NCBI GenBank assembly: GCA_022712895.1
Contig: JAFLJS010000036.1
Coordinates: 1-64,000 of the forward strand
Direction: 5' to 3'
Length of the DNA stretch: 64,000 nt
Source of the DNA: Desulfocapsa sp.
Lineage (GTDB): Bacteria; Desulfobacterota; Desulfobulbia; Desulfobulbales; Desulfocapsaceae
This document shows, piece after piece, positions 53,104 to 62,875 of this stretch (positions are counted from its first letter, which is position 1; every line of letters begins with the position of its first letter). The notes under the pieces were generated by a model. It was not told the DNA's origin. It made no database searches and saw nothing but the letters and a program-made list of their open reading frames with translations. The translations under genes and the position numbers were made by a program.

Positions 53104-53940
53104 TTAATTAATTCCAGAACTTACATCTTCCTTTTCCACAAATCCGCCAAAACTCTTCTTCCCGAAAAAGTGGACGGCTACCACACTGATTTCATACAGA
53201 ATCAACAGTGGAATACCCATCATCATTTGATTTACGACATCGGGCGTAGGGGTCAGGATTGCGGCAATCACAAAATTGATAAGGATGGCATACTTTCTAT
53301 TTTTATTTAAGAAAGCAACTGATACAATACCCATCTTGGCTAGAAAGACCATCAGAATGGGCATTTCAAAAATAACTCCAAAGGCAATTAACAGACGTAA
53401 TGCCAAAGAAAAATATTCACTGACCGCTGGCATGGAAGTAAGAAAATCGTTGGAATAACCGACAAGAAAACGAAAAGCCGGGGGAAAGACAACGAAATAA
53501 CCAAAGGCGCAACCACCAAGAAAGCAAAGAGTGGAAAGAAAGGTAAAAGGTATCAGCACCCGTTTCTCATGTTTAAATAAACCGGGCGCAATAAATCGCC
53601 ATACCTGATAAAAAATCACAGGAGTAGCTGACAGCAGACCACAAACAAGTGCAAGCTTCAGATAGAAAAAGAAGCCCTCCTGATAGGAGGTAAAGATCAG
53701 CGTGCTTCCTTCGGGCAAGACGTCCATAAGAGGTTTAAAAAACCAGGTTCCGATGGGTTTGATAAAACCATAGGAAACTGCAAAACCGATTATCACAGCG
53801 ATAAGCGAAGTAATCAGACAAGAGCGCAGTTCACGCAGATGTTCTGTGAGAGCCTGGGACTCAAAAGTCTGTCCACTCCCGTCAGTTATTTTCTTTTCTT
53901 CGCTTGACTCATCCTGCATTGTATTTCTTCTTGCCTCCAT
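53104..53940 (-). CDS. tatC: Twin-arginine translocase subunit TatC
   Basis: The substrate-receptor subunit of the Tat pathway, which exports folded proteins. The 278-residue protein has six membrane helices and the conserved features TEHLRELRSCLI before helix 1, the periplasmic Pro-rich SATPVIFYQVWRFIAPGL segment, and helix-breaking FEMPILMVFLAKMG. An extra polar N terminus of about 25 residues precedes the core. The start ATG at 53940 has no clear Shine-Dalgarno; Met8 at 53919 is an alternative. tatA and tatB are not in the window. Confidence 0.95.
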   Translation of the reverse strand: MEARRNTMQDESSEEKKITDGSGQTFESQALTEHLRELRSCLITSLIAVIIGFAVSYGFIKPIGTWFFKPLMDVLPEGSTLIFTSYQEGFFFYLKLALVCGLLSATPVIFYQVWRFIAPGLFKHEKRVLIPFTFLSTLCFLGGCAFGYFVVFPPAFRFLVGYSNDFLTSMPAVSEYFSLALRLLIAFGVIFEMPILMVFLAKMGIVSVAFLNKNRKYAILINFVIAAILTPTPDVVNQMMMGIPLLILYEISVVAVHFFGKKSFGGFVEKEDVSSGIN

Positions 53941-54038
53941 GTTAAATGCTTTTCTTTTTTACCTTAATTCCTCACTTACGGCAAGGGGAGAGGGCGAACA
54001 AACAGCGCTGAAAAAGCTCCGTCCGCAAAAATTACAAT

Positions 54039-54080
54039 TTGACTTATGTCAATGATTTATGATTAACTTCTAACTATATT
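54039..54080 (+). promoter_or_regulatory. CRP/FNR-type (HcpR-like) operator and promoter of the octaheme cytochrome gene
   Basis: TTGAC-TTAT-GTCAA at 54039-54052 is a perfect palindrome flanked by T on both sides. TATATT lies at 54075-54080. If transcription starts near 54087, the palindrome centre is at about -41.5, the class II activator position. TTGAC-N4-GTCAA is the kind of site used by CRP/FNR-family regulators, including HcpR of sulfate reducers, which controls genes for nitrogen oxides. The regulator itself is not in the window. Confidence 0.55.
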
Positions 54081-54157
54081 ATATTTCTAAAAATTTTATC
54101 CTTATCGACAGGCGGTAAGAGATTAATTTATTAACCATTTTCACCTTGGGAGGGAAA

Positions 54158-55447
54158 ATGAAATCATTTAAAGTAGCATTGGCCATCGGTGCTTTTGCTC
54201 TGCTCGCTACTTCCGCAAGTGTAGCAGTTGCAGACGACTGTATCGATTGTCACACAAAAGTATCTCCTGGCATGGTAAAGGACTTCCAGGCATCAAAACA
54301 CGCTGAAAGCGGAGAAGTCACCTGTTCCACCTGCCACGGCGAGGCACATTCAACAGCAGAAGATTACAAAAAGGCAACACTGCCTAGAGAAGCTGTCTGT
54401 ATGGAATGCCATGAAGAGCAGTATAACTCTTTTGCCATGGGCAAGCACAACTTTGGTTGGACAAGCCTCAACGCAATTCCTGCAACCCACATGGCACCTG
54501 ATGAACTCATCGAAGGTGGCCGTGGTTGTGGCGGTTGTCACAACATGGGTATCAAATCTGAAGAGCAATTGAAAGCTCAGGCGGATGCCGGATACCGTTA
54601 CCAGACCAACTCTTGTGACGAATGTCATACCCGTCACACCTTCTCCAAGAAGGAAGCTAACAACCCTCGTGCATGCCAGACATGTCATATGGGTTATGAC
54701 CACCCACAGTGGGAAATGTGGTCAAGTTCCAAGCATGGTGTCCGTTACTTTGCAAAGCTTGAGGGTTCTCTGCCAGAAGGAGCTGCAGCCCCTACTTGCC
54801 AGACCTGTCACCTTCCTGACGGAACCCATCAAAATGAAACAGCATGGGGTTTCTTAGGTGTTCGTCTACCTCTGCCAGAAGATAAACAGGAAGCGGCTGA
54901 TCGTGTAGTTATTCTCAAAGCCCTTGGTGTTCTTGACCCCGAGACTGGAGAGCCTACCGCTATCCTTGATGCGGTTAAAGCTGTCAGAATGGTTAAGCTT
55001 GACCAGGCATCCTGGGAAAAAGAGCGTAATAAGATGCTCGACACGTGTAGCAATTGTCACTCCAGATCATATGCTAAAGAGCAACTGGAAATGGGAGATT
55101 CCATCCTTGGGAAAGCTGATCGTCTGATGGCGGAAGCAATTACAACTGTTGCGGAACTCTACAAAGATGGCATCATTAAGAAGCCTGCCGGATATCCGCA
55201 CAACTACCCATTCCTCCTTTCCTTCATGCACACCAATGGTGCAAAATGGAATGAGGACTTGGACAGCCTCTCTTTTATCGATCAGGTTCTGCTGCGTATG
55301 TTCATGAAACATCGTATGCGCGCTTACCAGGCATTCTTTCACGTGAACCCTGACTATGCCTACTGGTATGGCTGGAACATGATGACAGAAGACCTTGGCG
55401 AAATCAAAGAACTTGCCAAAACCATGAGAGCAACCCACAAGAAGTAA
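54158..55447 (+). CDS. hao: Periplasmic octaheme cytochrome c, hydroxylamine-oxidoreductase-like
   Basis: A 429-residue periplasmic multiheme enzyme. The Sec signal peptide ends VAVA-DD near residue 25. Eight CxxCH heme sites are present: CIDCH (28-32), CSTCH, CMECH, CGGCH, CDECH, CQTCH, CQTCH and CSNCH. HAO-family segments are clear: KHAESGEVTCSTCHG, SCDECHTRHTFSKKEA, DHPQWEMWSSSKHG and FHVNPDYAYWYGW. In non-nitrifiers such proteins (epsilon-HAO type) are thought to reduce nitrite or hydroxylamine. The ATG at 54158 has GGAGGG 4 bases upstream; a TTG four codons earlier is discounted. No NapC/CycX-type quinol partner is adjacent. A strong terminator follows. Confidence 0.92.
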   Translation: MKSFKVALAIGAFALLATSASVAVADDCIDCHTKVSPGMVKDFQASKHAESGEVTCSTCHGEAHSTAEDYKKATLPREAVCMECHEEQYNSFAMGKHNFGWTSLNAIPATHMAPDELIEGGRGCGGCHNMGIKSEEQLKAQADAGYRYQTNSCDECHTRHTFSKKEANNPRACQTCHMGYDHPQWEMWSSSKHGVRYFAKLEGSLPEGAAAPTCQTCHLPDGTHQNETAWGFLGVRLPLPEDKQEAADRVVILKALGVLDPETGEPTAILDAVKAVRMVKLDQASWEKERNKMLDTCSNCHSRSYAKEQLEMGDSILGKADRLMAEAITTVAELYKDGIIKKPAGYPHNYPFLLSFMHTNGAKWNEDLDSLSFIDQVLLRMFMKHRMRAYQAFFHVNPDYAYWYGWNMMTEDLGEIKELAKTMRATHKK

Positions 55448-55479
55448 GGGTTTTTCTTCTCGTTGTAACGGTTTGAATG

Positions 55480-55520
55480 ATCCCCGGTTATCTTCCAGCA
55501 AGATAATCGGGGATTTTTTT
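55480..55520 (+). terminator. Intrinsic terminator of the octaheme cytochrome gene
   Basis: Arms 55480-55494 and 55500-55514 form a 15-bp GC-rich stem with one wobble pair and a 5-base loop, followed by a run of seven T. It makes the cytochrome gene a single-gene transcription unit. Confidence 0.92.
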
Positions 55521-55556
55521 GTTTACAGTTTTTAACGTTCATGTAAAATTCTTACT

Positions 55557-55820
55557 ATGAAAAGCAAAGAACAAACATGGTTTGTGTACATACTCCAGTG
55601 TTGTGACAAGACACTCTATACCGGTATTACAACAAATCTTGAACAACGATTATATGAACACAACCACAGTCCCAAAGGTGCCAAATACACAAGTGGACGC
55701 CGACCTGTAACCCTTCATTATTCCGAAACACACCCATCCAGATCTTCTGCGGCAAGCCGTGAATTCCAACTTAAAAGACTGTCCCGAAAACAAAAAAAGC
55801 AATTAATTGGAAAAGAATAA
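55557..55820 (+). CDS. GIY-YIG domain nuclease-like protein (UPF0213, YhbQ type)
   Basis: An 87-residue single-domain GIY-YIG protein. WFVYILQCCDKTLYTGITTNLEQR carries the paired Y-x-Y and YTGIT motifs and a conserved Arg (shown here as WFVYILQC and LYTGITTNLEQR); the His and Glu follow. Small proteins of this group nick or bind branched DNA, and their cellular role is poorly defined. It starts 37 bases after the cytochrome terminator, so it needs its own promoter, which I could not place. Confidence 0.9.
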   Translation: MKSKEQTWFVYILQCCDKTLYTGITTNLEQRLYEHNHSPKGAKYTSGRRPVTLHYSETHPSRSSAASREFQLKRLSRKQKKQLIGKE

Positions 55821-55961
55821 CAAGATGAAGTAGATTAGTCTTTATGGGCACATGGGAAAGACGTGTATTCCTCAGCAAACGGAAAAAAGATACAAGCAGT
55901 TCTTCACAGTTAAGACAGTTTCCACTATATTGGCACAACAGAACCTCCCCCGGACTTCCAC

Positions 55962-57338
55962 ATGACATCTATCCTTGTAGTTGATGACGAACGCTCCATG
56001 CGTGATTTCCTCAAGATTCTTCTTGTTAAAGAGGGATATAATGTGGAAACCGCTGCCACTGGAAATGAGGCTCTGCAACTGCTGAACGAACAGACTTTCC
56101 ATCTTGTCATTACAGATATCAAGATGGATGGCATGAGCGGTCTTGAGCTGTTAAATTCCATAAAAGAACAAAGCCCTACCCTGCCAGTGGTTATTATCAC
56201 TGCCTTTGCCTCGCCTGATGACGCTGTTTTTGCTATGAAAAATGGTGCCTTTGACTATATCAGCAAGCCCTTTAATGTGGATGAGATAAAGTCTGTTATT
56301 ATCTCCGCCACATCTAAAACCTCTGAACTTGCTGAAGCAAAAACTATCTCTTCACACTTCCCTGAAATAATAGGGGAAAGCAGGGAAATGATAAAGATTT
56401 TTGAGATGATTCAACGCATAGCACCCACTCCTGCCAACGTGCTGATATACGGTGAGTCAGGAACAGGAAAAGAACTGGTTGCCCAAGCCATTCACCGCCA
56501 CTCGCAAGTTGCAGCTCAGGATTTTATTCCAATCACCTGTAGCGCGATACCGGAAGATCTTATGGAAAGTGAGCTTTTCGGTCATGTCAAGGGATCATTT
56601 ACCGGGGCTATCAGTGACAAGCAGGGGCTCTTCCAACTGGCTGACCGAGGAACAGCATTTCTCGATGAGATCGGCGAGCTTACTCCTATTATCCAGACAA
56701 AACTCCTGCGTGTACTTCAGGAAAGAGAAGTGAAGCCGGTTGGAGGAATAAAGATACAACGTGTATCTGTGCGTATCATTGCAGCCACAAATAAGGTTCT
56801 TGAAGAAGAGATCATGGCCGGTCGTTTCCGTGAAGACCTCTACTATCGCTTAGCCGTTGTACCCCTCCGCGTCCCCCCCTTACGGGAACGAAAAGGTGAT
56901 GTACCTTTGCTCGTTGACTATTTCTTGAAAAAATATTCGACTCTTTTTGGCAAAGAAGTCCAGGAGATCTCCAGCTATGCCATGGAGGTATTAATGAAGT
57001 ACGACTTCCCCGGAAACGTACGAGAGCTTGAAAATATTATTGAACGTGGCGTTGCCCTGGAATCATCGAACATCATCCTCCCGGAAAGTCTCACTCTGTC
57101 AGCCTTTCGCAGTGACAAAATGACAGCAGAACTTAAAAAGATATCACCCTTCCAAATTGTGGCAGATGAAGATGAGCTATTCGAGCGTGGCCTTGAAGAG
57201 GTTATGGCTGAAACAGAAAAAGTATTTCTCAACACTGCTCTTACAAAAAGTGGCAACTCAAAAATGCAGGCAGCAGATCTGCTCCGTATAAGTTTCAGAT
57301 CCTTTCGCTATAAAGTTAAAAAATATGAATTAGGCTAA
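55962..57338 (+). CDS. Sigma-54-dependent response regulator, PilR/NtrC type
   Basis: A 458-residue activator. The receiver domain starts MTSILVVDDERSMRDFLKIL with the phosphoacceptor Asp near residue 54 (LVITDIKMDG). The AAA+ domain has Walker A GESGTGKE, GSFTGA for sigma-54 contact and FLDEIGE. A Fis-type helix-turn-helix (QAADLLRISFRSFRYKVKK) ends it. The following gene, 7 bases on, is a PilS-like kinase, so this is probably PilR, which controls type IV pilin genes; no pilin gene is present here to confirm it. Confidence 0.9.
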   Translation: MTSILVVDDERSMRDFLKILLVKEGYNVETAATGNEALQLLNEQTFHLVITDIKMDGMSGLELLNSIKEQSPTLPVVIITAFASPDDAVFAMKNGAFDYISKPFNVDEIKSVIISATSKTSELAEAKTISSHFPEIIGESREMIKIFEMIQRIAPTPANVLIYGESGTGKELVAQAIHRHSQVAAQDFIPITCSAIPEDLMESELFGHVKGSFTGAISDKQGLFQLADRGTAFLDEIGELTPIIQTKLLRVLQEREVKPVGGIKIQRVSVRIIAATNKVLEEEIMAGRFREDLYYRLAVVPLRVPPLRERKGDVPLLVDYFLKKYSTLFGKEVQEISSYAMEVLMKYDFPGNVRELENIIERGVALESSNIILPESLTLSAFRSDKMTAELKKISPFQIVADEDELFERGLEEVMAETEKVFLNTALTKSGNSKMQAADLLRISFRSFRYKVKKYELG

Positions 57339-57345
57339 ATCTCCC

Positions 57346-59061
57346 ATGGCTACGCTCCCCGAATTCCATTCAAGCGTCCATAGAAGTACTGTGGAACGTT
57401 TACTCGTTAATCAACTCTTATGGATGATCTTTCTTCGGGTGGTCTTATACACTCTTATCCTTGGCGTAAGCCTATATCTGCAAGGCATACAACTGAATGT
57501 TGTTGTTCTTCCACCTCACCTACTCCTTATTTTTATTGTAGTTATCTATGCCTTATCCATTGTTTCCAGTCTGATCCTCCTGCAAACCAATGGAGACCCC
57601 AGAAGTTTTGGCATTAAACAGAATCTACTGGACACACTTTTTGTTTCCATCCTCGTCTATCTCTCAGGTGCCTCTCTTTCTATTTTTGCACCTATTTACT
57701 TCTTCCCGATTATTGCCGGTGGCCTTATCATGCCACGCCTTGGTGGACTAGTCGCGGCAGGTGCATCCACTCTGCAATATGGCCTGGCCCTGGCTCTCGG
57801 ATATTATAATATTTTCCCAAGCTTCCTCGGCATTACCTTACCTGAGAACAGTCGTGATGTCCTTGCAACACTTAATATGTTTTCGGTATTTGGCCTTACC
57901 TTTTTTCTGGCCGCCATTCTAGCCTCTCTTTTTGCGGGACGATTAAGAAAAACTGAGGATGCACTTTCAGATTCTGTTCGAGACTTCGACAGACTGAGCC
58001 TGCTCTATAAACAGATTTTTGATGATATTAATACTGGTATTATCACCACCGATGACCATAATCGGATCTCTTCTGTAAACAATGCCGCATGTGAAATCAC
58101 AGGGTATACTGTTGATGAACTTCTACACCATGATTTTCACTCTTTCTTCCCTAATGTGACATTCTCTAAACAGGAAATGCGTCACTCTGCCGAACTTAAA
58201 AGGAAGGATGATGAAACAATCCGGGTAGGATATTCTTACGCAAAGCTTCAATATTTACAGGCTGATACCACAATAAAATTGTCACAACAAGAGGTGCAGA
58301 CATGTCAAAACTGCAAAGTTGTAACCATTAAAGATATTAGCGAAGTTGAACGCCTTGAAAAACAGATGCAGCAAGCCGAAAAACTAGCTGCCATAGGACG
58401 CATGAGCGCAGGAATCGCCCATGATTTCAGAAATCCTCTCACTGCAATCTCTGGTTCTGCCCAGGTTCTTGCCAACGAACTCAGCCTGGTTCAATCCCCT
58501 CAACAACAGCAAAATTACGACCTTATCAATATTATCCTTCGAGAATCAAACAGACTCTCAAATACGGTTTCTGATTTTTTAAAATTTGCCCGACCTGAAC
58601 ATGCTGAAAAAGACTGGTTTTCACTTAAACGATGTCTTGATGAAGTAATCGAAGTTGCGGAAGTCAGCCCGATATGGCCAAAAGATTGGGAAATTGAGCT
58701 GGAGATAGAGTCTGTGGTAGATATCTGGGCCGACAAGTATCAGCTTTTCACCATTTTCAACCATCTCCTGCAAAATGCTCAGGCTTTCTGCCCTCTTGGA
58801 GAGGAACAGATACGAATTACAGCAAAAGAGATCAAAGAGGAAGACAGGATAGAAATACGTATAGAAGATAATGGCCCAGGAATCAGTCCCGGCAAAGAAA
58901 AGAAAGTTTTTGAACCCTTTTACACACGAAGAGTCGACGGAACCGGATTGGGACTGGCAATTGTTAAACAGATGATGGAAGAACACCAAGGGACCATTCA
59001 AGTATCAAAATCTTCTCTTGGCGGCGCCAAGTTCATGCTCTCCTTCCCCCTCCCAGAATAG
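57346..59061 (+). CDS. Sensor histidine kinase, PilS-like
   Basis: A 571-residue kinase with about six membrane helices in the first 200 residues and no periplasmic domain, the PilS layout. A PAS domain follows (about 220-330) with a CQNCK pair. His359 lies in GIAHDFRNPLTAISGSA, and a HATPase domain with DNGPGISPG and GTGLGLAI ends it. It is cotranscribed with the upstream regulator; the order is regulator then kinase, the reverse of Pseudomonas pilSR. Confidence 0.88.
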   Translation: MATLPEFHSSVHRSTVERLLVNQLLWMIFLRVVLYTLILGVSLYLQGIQLNVVVLPPHLLLIFIVVIYALSIVSSLILLQTNGDPRSFGIKQNLLDTLFVSILVYLSGASLSIFAPIYFFPIIAGGLIMPRLGGLVAAGASTLQYGLALALGYYNIFPSFLGITLPENSRDVLATLNMFSVFGLTFFLAAILASLFAGRLRKTEDALSDSVRDFDRLSLLYKQIFDDINTGIITTDDHNRISSVNNAACEITGYTVDELLHHDFHSFFPNVTFSKQEMRHSAELKRKDDETIRVGYSYAKLQYLQADTTIKLSQQEVQTCQNCKVVTIKDISEVERLEKQMQQAEKLAAIGRMSAGIAHDFRNPLTAISGSAQVLANELSLVQSPQQQQNYDLINIILRESNRLSNTVSDFLKFARPEHAEKDWFSLKRCLDEVIEVAEVSPIWPKDWEIELEIESVVDIWADKYQLFTIFNHLLQNAQAFCPLGEEQIRITAKEIKEEDRIEIRIEDNGPGISPGKEKKVFEPFYTRRVDGTGLGLAIVKQMMEEHQGTIQVSKSSLGGAKFMLSFPLPE

Positions 59062-59091
59062 GAGCAAATCTAGCAGACGATTTGTACTCCC

Positions 59092-60363
59092 TTACTCGTT
59101 CTCTTTCCAGACAACAGCACCCAGGCCGCTCAATTTTCCGACAATATCTTCATAGCCACGTTCCAGATGATAAATTCGAGAAATATCTGTCCGGCCATTT
59201 GCGACAAGTCCTGCAATCACAAGGGAAGAACTTGCACGCAGATCAGTGGCCATAACAGGTGCTCCTGTTAATGTTTTACCGACAAGCCCTTTTACCATGG
59301 CAGTACGGCCATCTATCTGTATAGATGCCCCCATGCGCTGCAATTCGGCCACATGCATAAATCTGTTTTCAAAAATGGTCTCATGTACAACACAAACACC
59401 TTCACTGCATGTCATTAATGCCATAAACTGTGCCTGTAGATCGGTGGGATATCCGGGATAGGGCATGGTGGTGACATCAACGGCCTTAATAGGTTGTTGT
59501 ATGCCTTTTGATCGTATACGCAAAAAAGTATCGCCAATTTCCACGTCAATTCCAGCCATCTGCAATTTTTCAACAAGGGATGGCAAATGATGTGGTTCAC
59601 AATCCTCAATAATAGCATCGCCACCAGCAGCAGCCACAGCAATGGCATACGTTCCAGCCTCAATACGATCCGGGATAATCCTGTTTTCAGCAGCTGTTAA
59701 CTTCTCAACCCCCATAATCTCAAGACGATCACTATCCTTTCCTTTAATCTTTGCCCCCATGGAATTGAGCATATCAATTAAATTTCCGATTTCGGGTTCA
59801 CGGGCAGCATTTTTAATAATGGTGAGACCTTCAGCTAAGGCTGCAGCCATCAGCAGATTCTCAGTTCCTCCAACGGATGGAACATCAAAATATATCCTCC
59901 CTCCCTGTAAACGCCCAGCAATGGATGCATCAACATATCCCTGCTCAAGGTCACACTGCACACCCATCTGTTCAAGGCCTTTAAGATGGAAATTAATAGG
60001 ACGTGCACCAATGGCACAGCCACCGGGTAGTGAAACTTTAGCCTTGCCAAGTCTTGCCAGTAGTGGTCCAAGGACAAGTACAGAGGCACGCATGGTTTTC
60101 ACCAGATCATAGGACGCTTCCGAATATTTCAAACCACTGCCGTCAATTCGCAAGGTTGAGCCATCCCGTTCCCAACTCAAACCCAGCGATTCCAAAAGAG
60201 TGAGGATGGTTCTTGTATCGCGAAGATCAGGAACGTTATGCAGTACATGGATACCAGGTGCTAGAAGGCTTGCTGCAATTAATGGCAGTGCTGCATTTTT
60301 GGCACCACTGATTTTCACTCTACCGTGTAAAGGTTTGCCGCCTTCGATAACTAATTTTTCCAT
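59092..60363 (-). CDS. murA: UDP-N-acetylglucosamine 1-carboxyvinyltransferase
   Basis: First committed step of peptidoglycan synthesis, adding enolpyruvyl from PEP to UDP-GlcNAc; the fosfomycin target. The 423-residue EPSP-synthase-fold protein starts [27 protein letters not shown] (given here by its [14 protein letters not shown] core). It has the active-site Cys116 in GGCAIGARP, which means fosfomycin sensitivity is expected. It lies 2 bases after prmC and ends the prfA-prmC-murA run. Confidence 0.96.
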   Translation of the reverse strand: MEKLVIEGGKPLHGRVKISGAKNAALPLIAASLLAPGIHVLHNVPDLRDTRTILTLLESLGLSWERDGSTLRIDGSGLKYSEASYDLVKTMRASVLVLGPLLARLGKAKVSLPGGCAIGARPINFHLKGLEQMGVQCDLEQGYVDASIAGRLQGGRIYFDVPSVGGTENLLMAAALAEGLTIIKNAAREPEIGNLIDMLNSMGAKIKGKDSDRLEIMGVEKLTAAENRIIPDRIEAGTYAIAVAAAGGDAIIEDCEPHHLPSLVEKLQMAGIDVEIGDTFLRIRSKGIQQPIKAVDVTTMPYPGYPTDLQAQFMALMTCSEGVCVVHETIFENRFMHVAELQRMGASIQIDGRTAMVKGLVGKTLTGAPVMATDLRASSSLVIAGLVANGRTDISRIYHLERGYEDIVGKLSGLGAVVWKENE

Positions 60364-60365
60364 AA

Positions 60366-61280
60366 TTATTTATGACTGTAGCCTTGAAGACCACTATTCT
60401 TAGGTTTTTGAGGATTCATCTTTGCTTGAAAAAATCGATCATGACCAGCATAATCCTTTTGCACTGAAACATCACCAAACGTGAGTTTTTCTGTTTCTTT
60501 TGTCGTAAACAACTGACAAATATCTTGTCCCTGTTCAGTCCCTATCTCCATAAAAAGATATCCACCAGGGGCCAATTGGGTGGATAACTGCTTTTTTATT
60601 CGTTGAATAATTTCAAGCCCTTTTTGCCCGCCATCCAAAGCAAGATGAGGTTCATAGAGATCTACTTCGGGCTGTAGCCCATCATCCATTTCTTCGCGGC
60701 TGACGTAAGGAGGATTGGAGACCACGCAAGAGATTCCTGAGACAGGACGAAATGCAGTTAACAGATCGGACTGGAGCGGAGAGACCAGATGAGAGACGCC
60801 ATGTTTTTCACAATTTGCTTTAGTAATACGTAAGGCCTCAAAGGAAATATCAACGGCAATGACCTTAAGTTGTAGTTCCTTGGCCAGCACCACCGCAATG
60901 GCTCCACTGCCACAACAGAGATCTACCAGTAAACCGTTATTTGGTCGTGAGGCACGATAAAAAGATATAACCTTTTCCAGTAATAGTTCTGTTTCAGGTC
61001 TTGGAATCAATACATCGGGGGTGACAAGAAAATCAAGCGACCAGAACTCCTGAACACCTAGAATATAAGCAAGGGGTTCTCGCTGTTCACGCCTCTTGAG
61101 TAACGATTGGAATTGGATGACAGAAACACTGGAAAGAGTGTCCTGAGCATTTAAATAGAGCTCAGTGCGGGACATTTCAAGACAATACCCAAGCAGAAGT
61201 TCCGCATCGATGGCAGGACTCTCAATACCAGCATTGGAGAGTACAGCAGCACTTTCCTGTAAAAGCTCGCAAATAAGCAT
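60366..61280 (-). CDS. prmC: Peptide chain release factor N5-glutamine methyltransferase
   Basis: Methylates the glutamine of the GGQ motif in release factors RF1 and RF2. The 304-residue protein has an N-terminal helical domain, the SAM-binding [18 protein letters not shown], and the catalytic NPPYVS motif. Its ATG lies 1 base after the prfA stop codon (TAG-T-ATG), so substrate and modifying enzyme are translationally linked, a widespread arrangement. Confidence 0.95.
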   Translation of the reverse strand: MLICELLQESAAVLSNAGIESPAIDAELLLGYCLEMSRTELYLNAQDTLSSVSVIQFQSLLKRREQREPLAYILGVQEFWSLDFLVTPDVLIPRPETELLLEKVISFYRASRPNNGLLVDLCCGSGAIAVVLAKELQLKVIAVDISFEALRITKANCEKHGVSHLVSPLQSDLLTAFRPVSGISCVVSNPPYVSREEMDDGLQPEVDLYEPHLALDGGQKGLEIIQRIKKQLSTQLAPGGYLFMEIGTEQGQDICQLFTTKETEKLTFGDVSVQKDYAGHDRFFQAKMNPQKPKNSGLQGYSHK

Positions 61281-61281
61281 A

Positions 61282-62352
61282 CTACTGAATCTGCTTAAGT
61301 TTTTCTTCCTGATCGTGGGTAATTAACGGGGTAAGTACATCGTCAAGCTTGCCATCCATTATTGAATCAAGCTTATAGAGTGTAAGATTAATACGGTGAT
61401 CGGTGAGCCTTCCCTGGGGGAAATTATAGGTACGTATTCGTTCACTGCGGTCTCCGGTTCCAACCTGACTCCTACGTTCCTTAGAAATCTTATCGTGATG
61501 TTCCTGTTCCAGCTTATCCAGCAAACGGGCACGTAAAACCGTCAGTGCTTTAGCTTTATTTTTGTGCTGAGATTTCTCATCCTGACAGGTAACAACGAGC
61601 CCTGTGGGCAAATGGGTAATACGAACAGCAGAGTCCGTTGTATTAACAGACTGACCACCAGGACCGGAGGCTCGATACACATCAAACTTAAGCTCATGCA
61701 TATCAATATTGAGCTCCACTTCATCGGCTTCAGGTAAAATGGCAACTGTTACAGCAGAGGTATGAATGCGCCCCTGGGTTTCAGTGGCTGGCACACGCTG
61801 TACACGATGTACACCACTCTCATATTTCAACCTTGAGAAAACAGCCTTGCCACTGATGAGTGCAATCATCTCTTTAAAGCCACCAATTCCAAGGGGATTT
61901 GAGGACATTACTTCCACTTTCCAACCTTGTGATTCGGCATAACGGGAATACATACGAAAAAGATCAGCTACAAAAAGGGCTGCCTCGTCTCCACCAGTTC
62001 CAGCACGAATTTCCAAGAAGGTATTTCGCTCATCGTTAGGATCTTTGGGAAGCAGCAGAAAGAGAATTTCCTTTTCAAGTTCTTTCAGACGATTTTCAAG
62101 ATCTCCAATTTCATCTTTTACCATCTCCACCATTTCAGGATCATCATCTCCCTCCTGCAACAGCTCACGATTATCTGCAATTTCTTTTATAACAAAATCA
62201 TTCTCATTGTAGAGAATTTGCAATTTTAAAAAATGCGCATGTTCCTGGGCTACCTTCTGATATGCTTTCTGGTCACTGATAAGTGATGGGTCAGAAAGCT
62301 TTCCCTCGAGGTGAGATATTTTCTCGTCAAGATCTGTTAATTTATCAATCAT
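61282..62352 (-). CDS. prfA: Peptide chain release factor 1
   Basis: Terminates translation at UAA and UAG. The 356-residue product has the RF1 codon-recognition tripeptide PAT (in [12 protein letters not shown]) and GGQ at residues 232-234 (E. coli RF1 233-235). The ATG at 62352 gives the standard length; the longer open reading from 62427 runs back through the rpmE terminator hairpin and is rejected. No strong ribosome binding site is visible. It is followed immediately by prmC. Confidence 0.95.
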   Translation of the reverse strand: MIDKLTDLDEKISHLEGKLSDPSLISDQKAYQKVAQEHAHFLKLQILYNENDFVIKEIADNRELLQEGDDDPEMVEMVKDEIGDLENRLKELEKEILFLLLPKDPNDERNTFLEIRAGTGGDEAALFVADLFRMYSRYAESQGWKVEVMSSNPLGIGGFKEMIALISGKAVFSRLKYESGVHRVQRVPATETQGRIHTSAVTVAILPEADEVELNIDMHELKFDVYRASGPGGQSVNTTDSAVRITHLPTGLVVTCQDEKSQHKNKAKALTVLRARLLDKLEQEHHDKISKERRSQVGTGDRSERIRTYNFPQGRLTDHRINLTLYKLDSIMDGKLDDVLTPLITHDQEEKLKQIQ

Positions 62353-62384
62353 GAAGTCGGAGGCATGGGAGTTCAAAGGAAGCT

Positions 62385-62424
62385 GAAAATAGAAAATCCA
62401 CACCCTGTAGTCAGGCTGTGGATT
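62385..62424 (-). terminator. Terminator/attenuator hairpin between rpmE and prfA
   Basis: Arms at 62395-62407 and 62412-62424 pair over 13 bases with one mismatch and a 4-base loop. On the minus strand the stem is followed by TTTTCTATTTT. It lies 80 bases after the rpmE stop and about 40 bases before the prfA start. Confidence 0.75.
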
Positions 62425-62504
62425 CACTCGATAACAAAGAAGAAAACGCTTCGCTTACGTACTGTTTGCAGCAGGCAGACAGCATAAAGCAGTGGTACAA
62501 ACGA

Positions 62505-62720
62505 TTAGCCTTTCTTCTCGAAATGTTTAGCGTAACGTTTCTTAAATTTCTCAATTCTTCCGGCGGTATCAATCAGTTTCTGCTTTCCAGTGAAGAATGG
62601 ATGGCATGCAGAGCAGATATCAACTTCCATTTCTGTAACTACAGAGCCTATTTCAATTTCATTTCCACAACCACAAGTAGCTGTAATCTTATGATATTCA
62701 GGGTGTATATCACTTCTCAT
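62505..62720 (-). CDS. rpmE: 50S ribosomal protein L31, zinc-binding form
   Basis: A 71-residue ribosomal protein of the C+ type: the four zinc ligands are present as CGCG and CSACHPF. It begins [12 protein letters not shown]. Such proteins can be swapped for a zinc-free paralogue under zinc limitation; no paralogue is in the window. It sits between rho and prfA, the usual order in this phylum. Confidence 0.96.
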   Translation of the reverse strand: MRSDIHPEYHKITATCGCGNEIEIGSVVTEMEVDICSACHPFFTGKQKLIDTAGRIEKFKKRYAKHFEKKG

Positions 62721-62875
62721 AATCTTGTATCCTTAAAAATAAGTGGCTTATACGCCACATTTATCAATTTTGCATTTAAAATCAGAAAGAATATAATAAA
62801 CTGAACAGGAATTTCAAGCATTAATATATTTTCCTGGCAGACAACGCATACCCTCTGTAAATAAATGAAACTTCA

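Noticed and set aside
59061-59091. Possible terminator between the PilS-like gene and murA
   Set aside because: The stem (GGAG...CTCC with GATTTG) needs a two-base bulge and lacks a T run on either strand.
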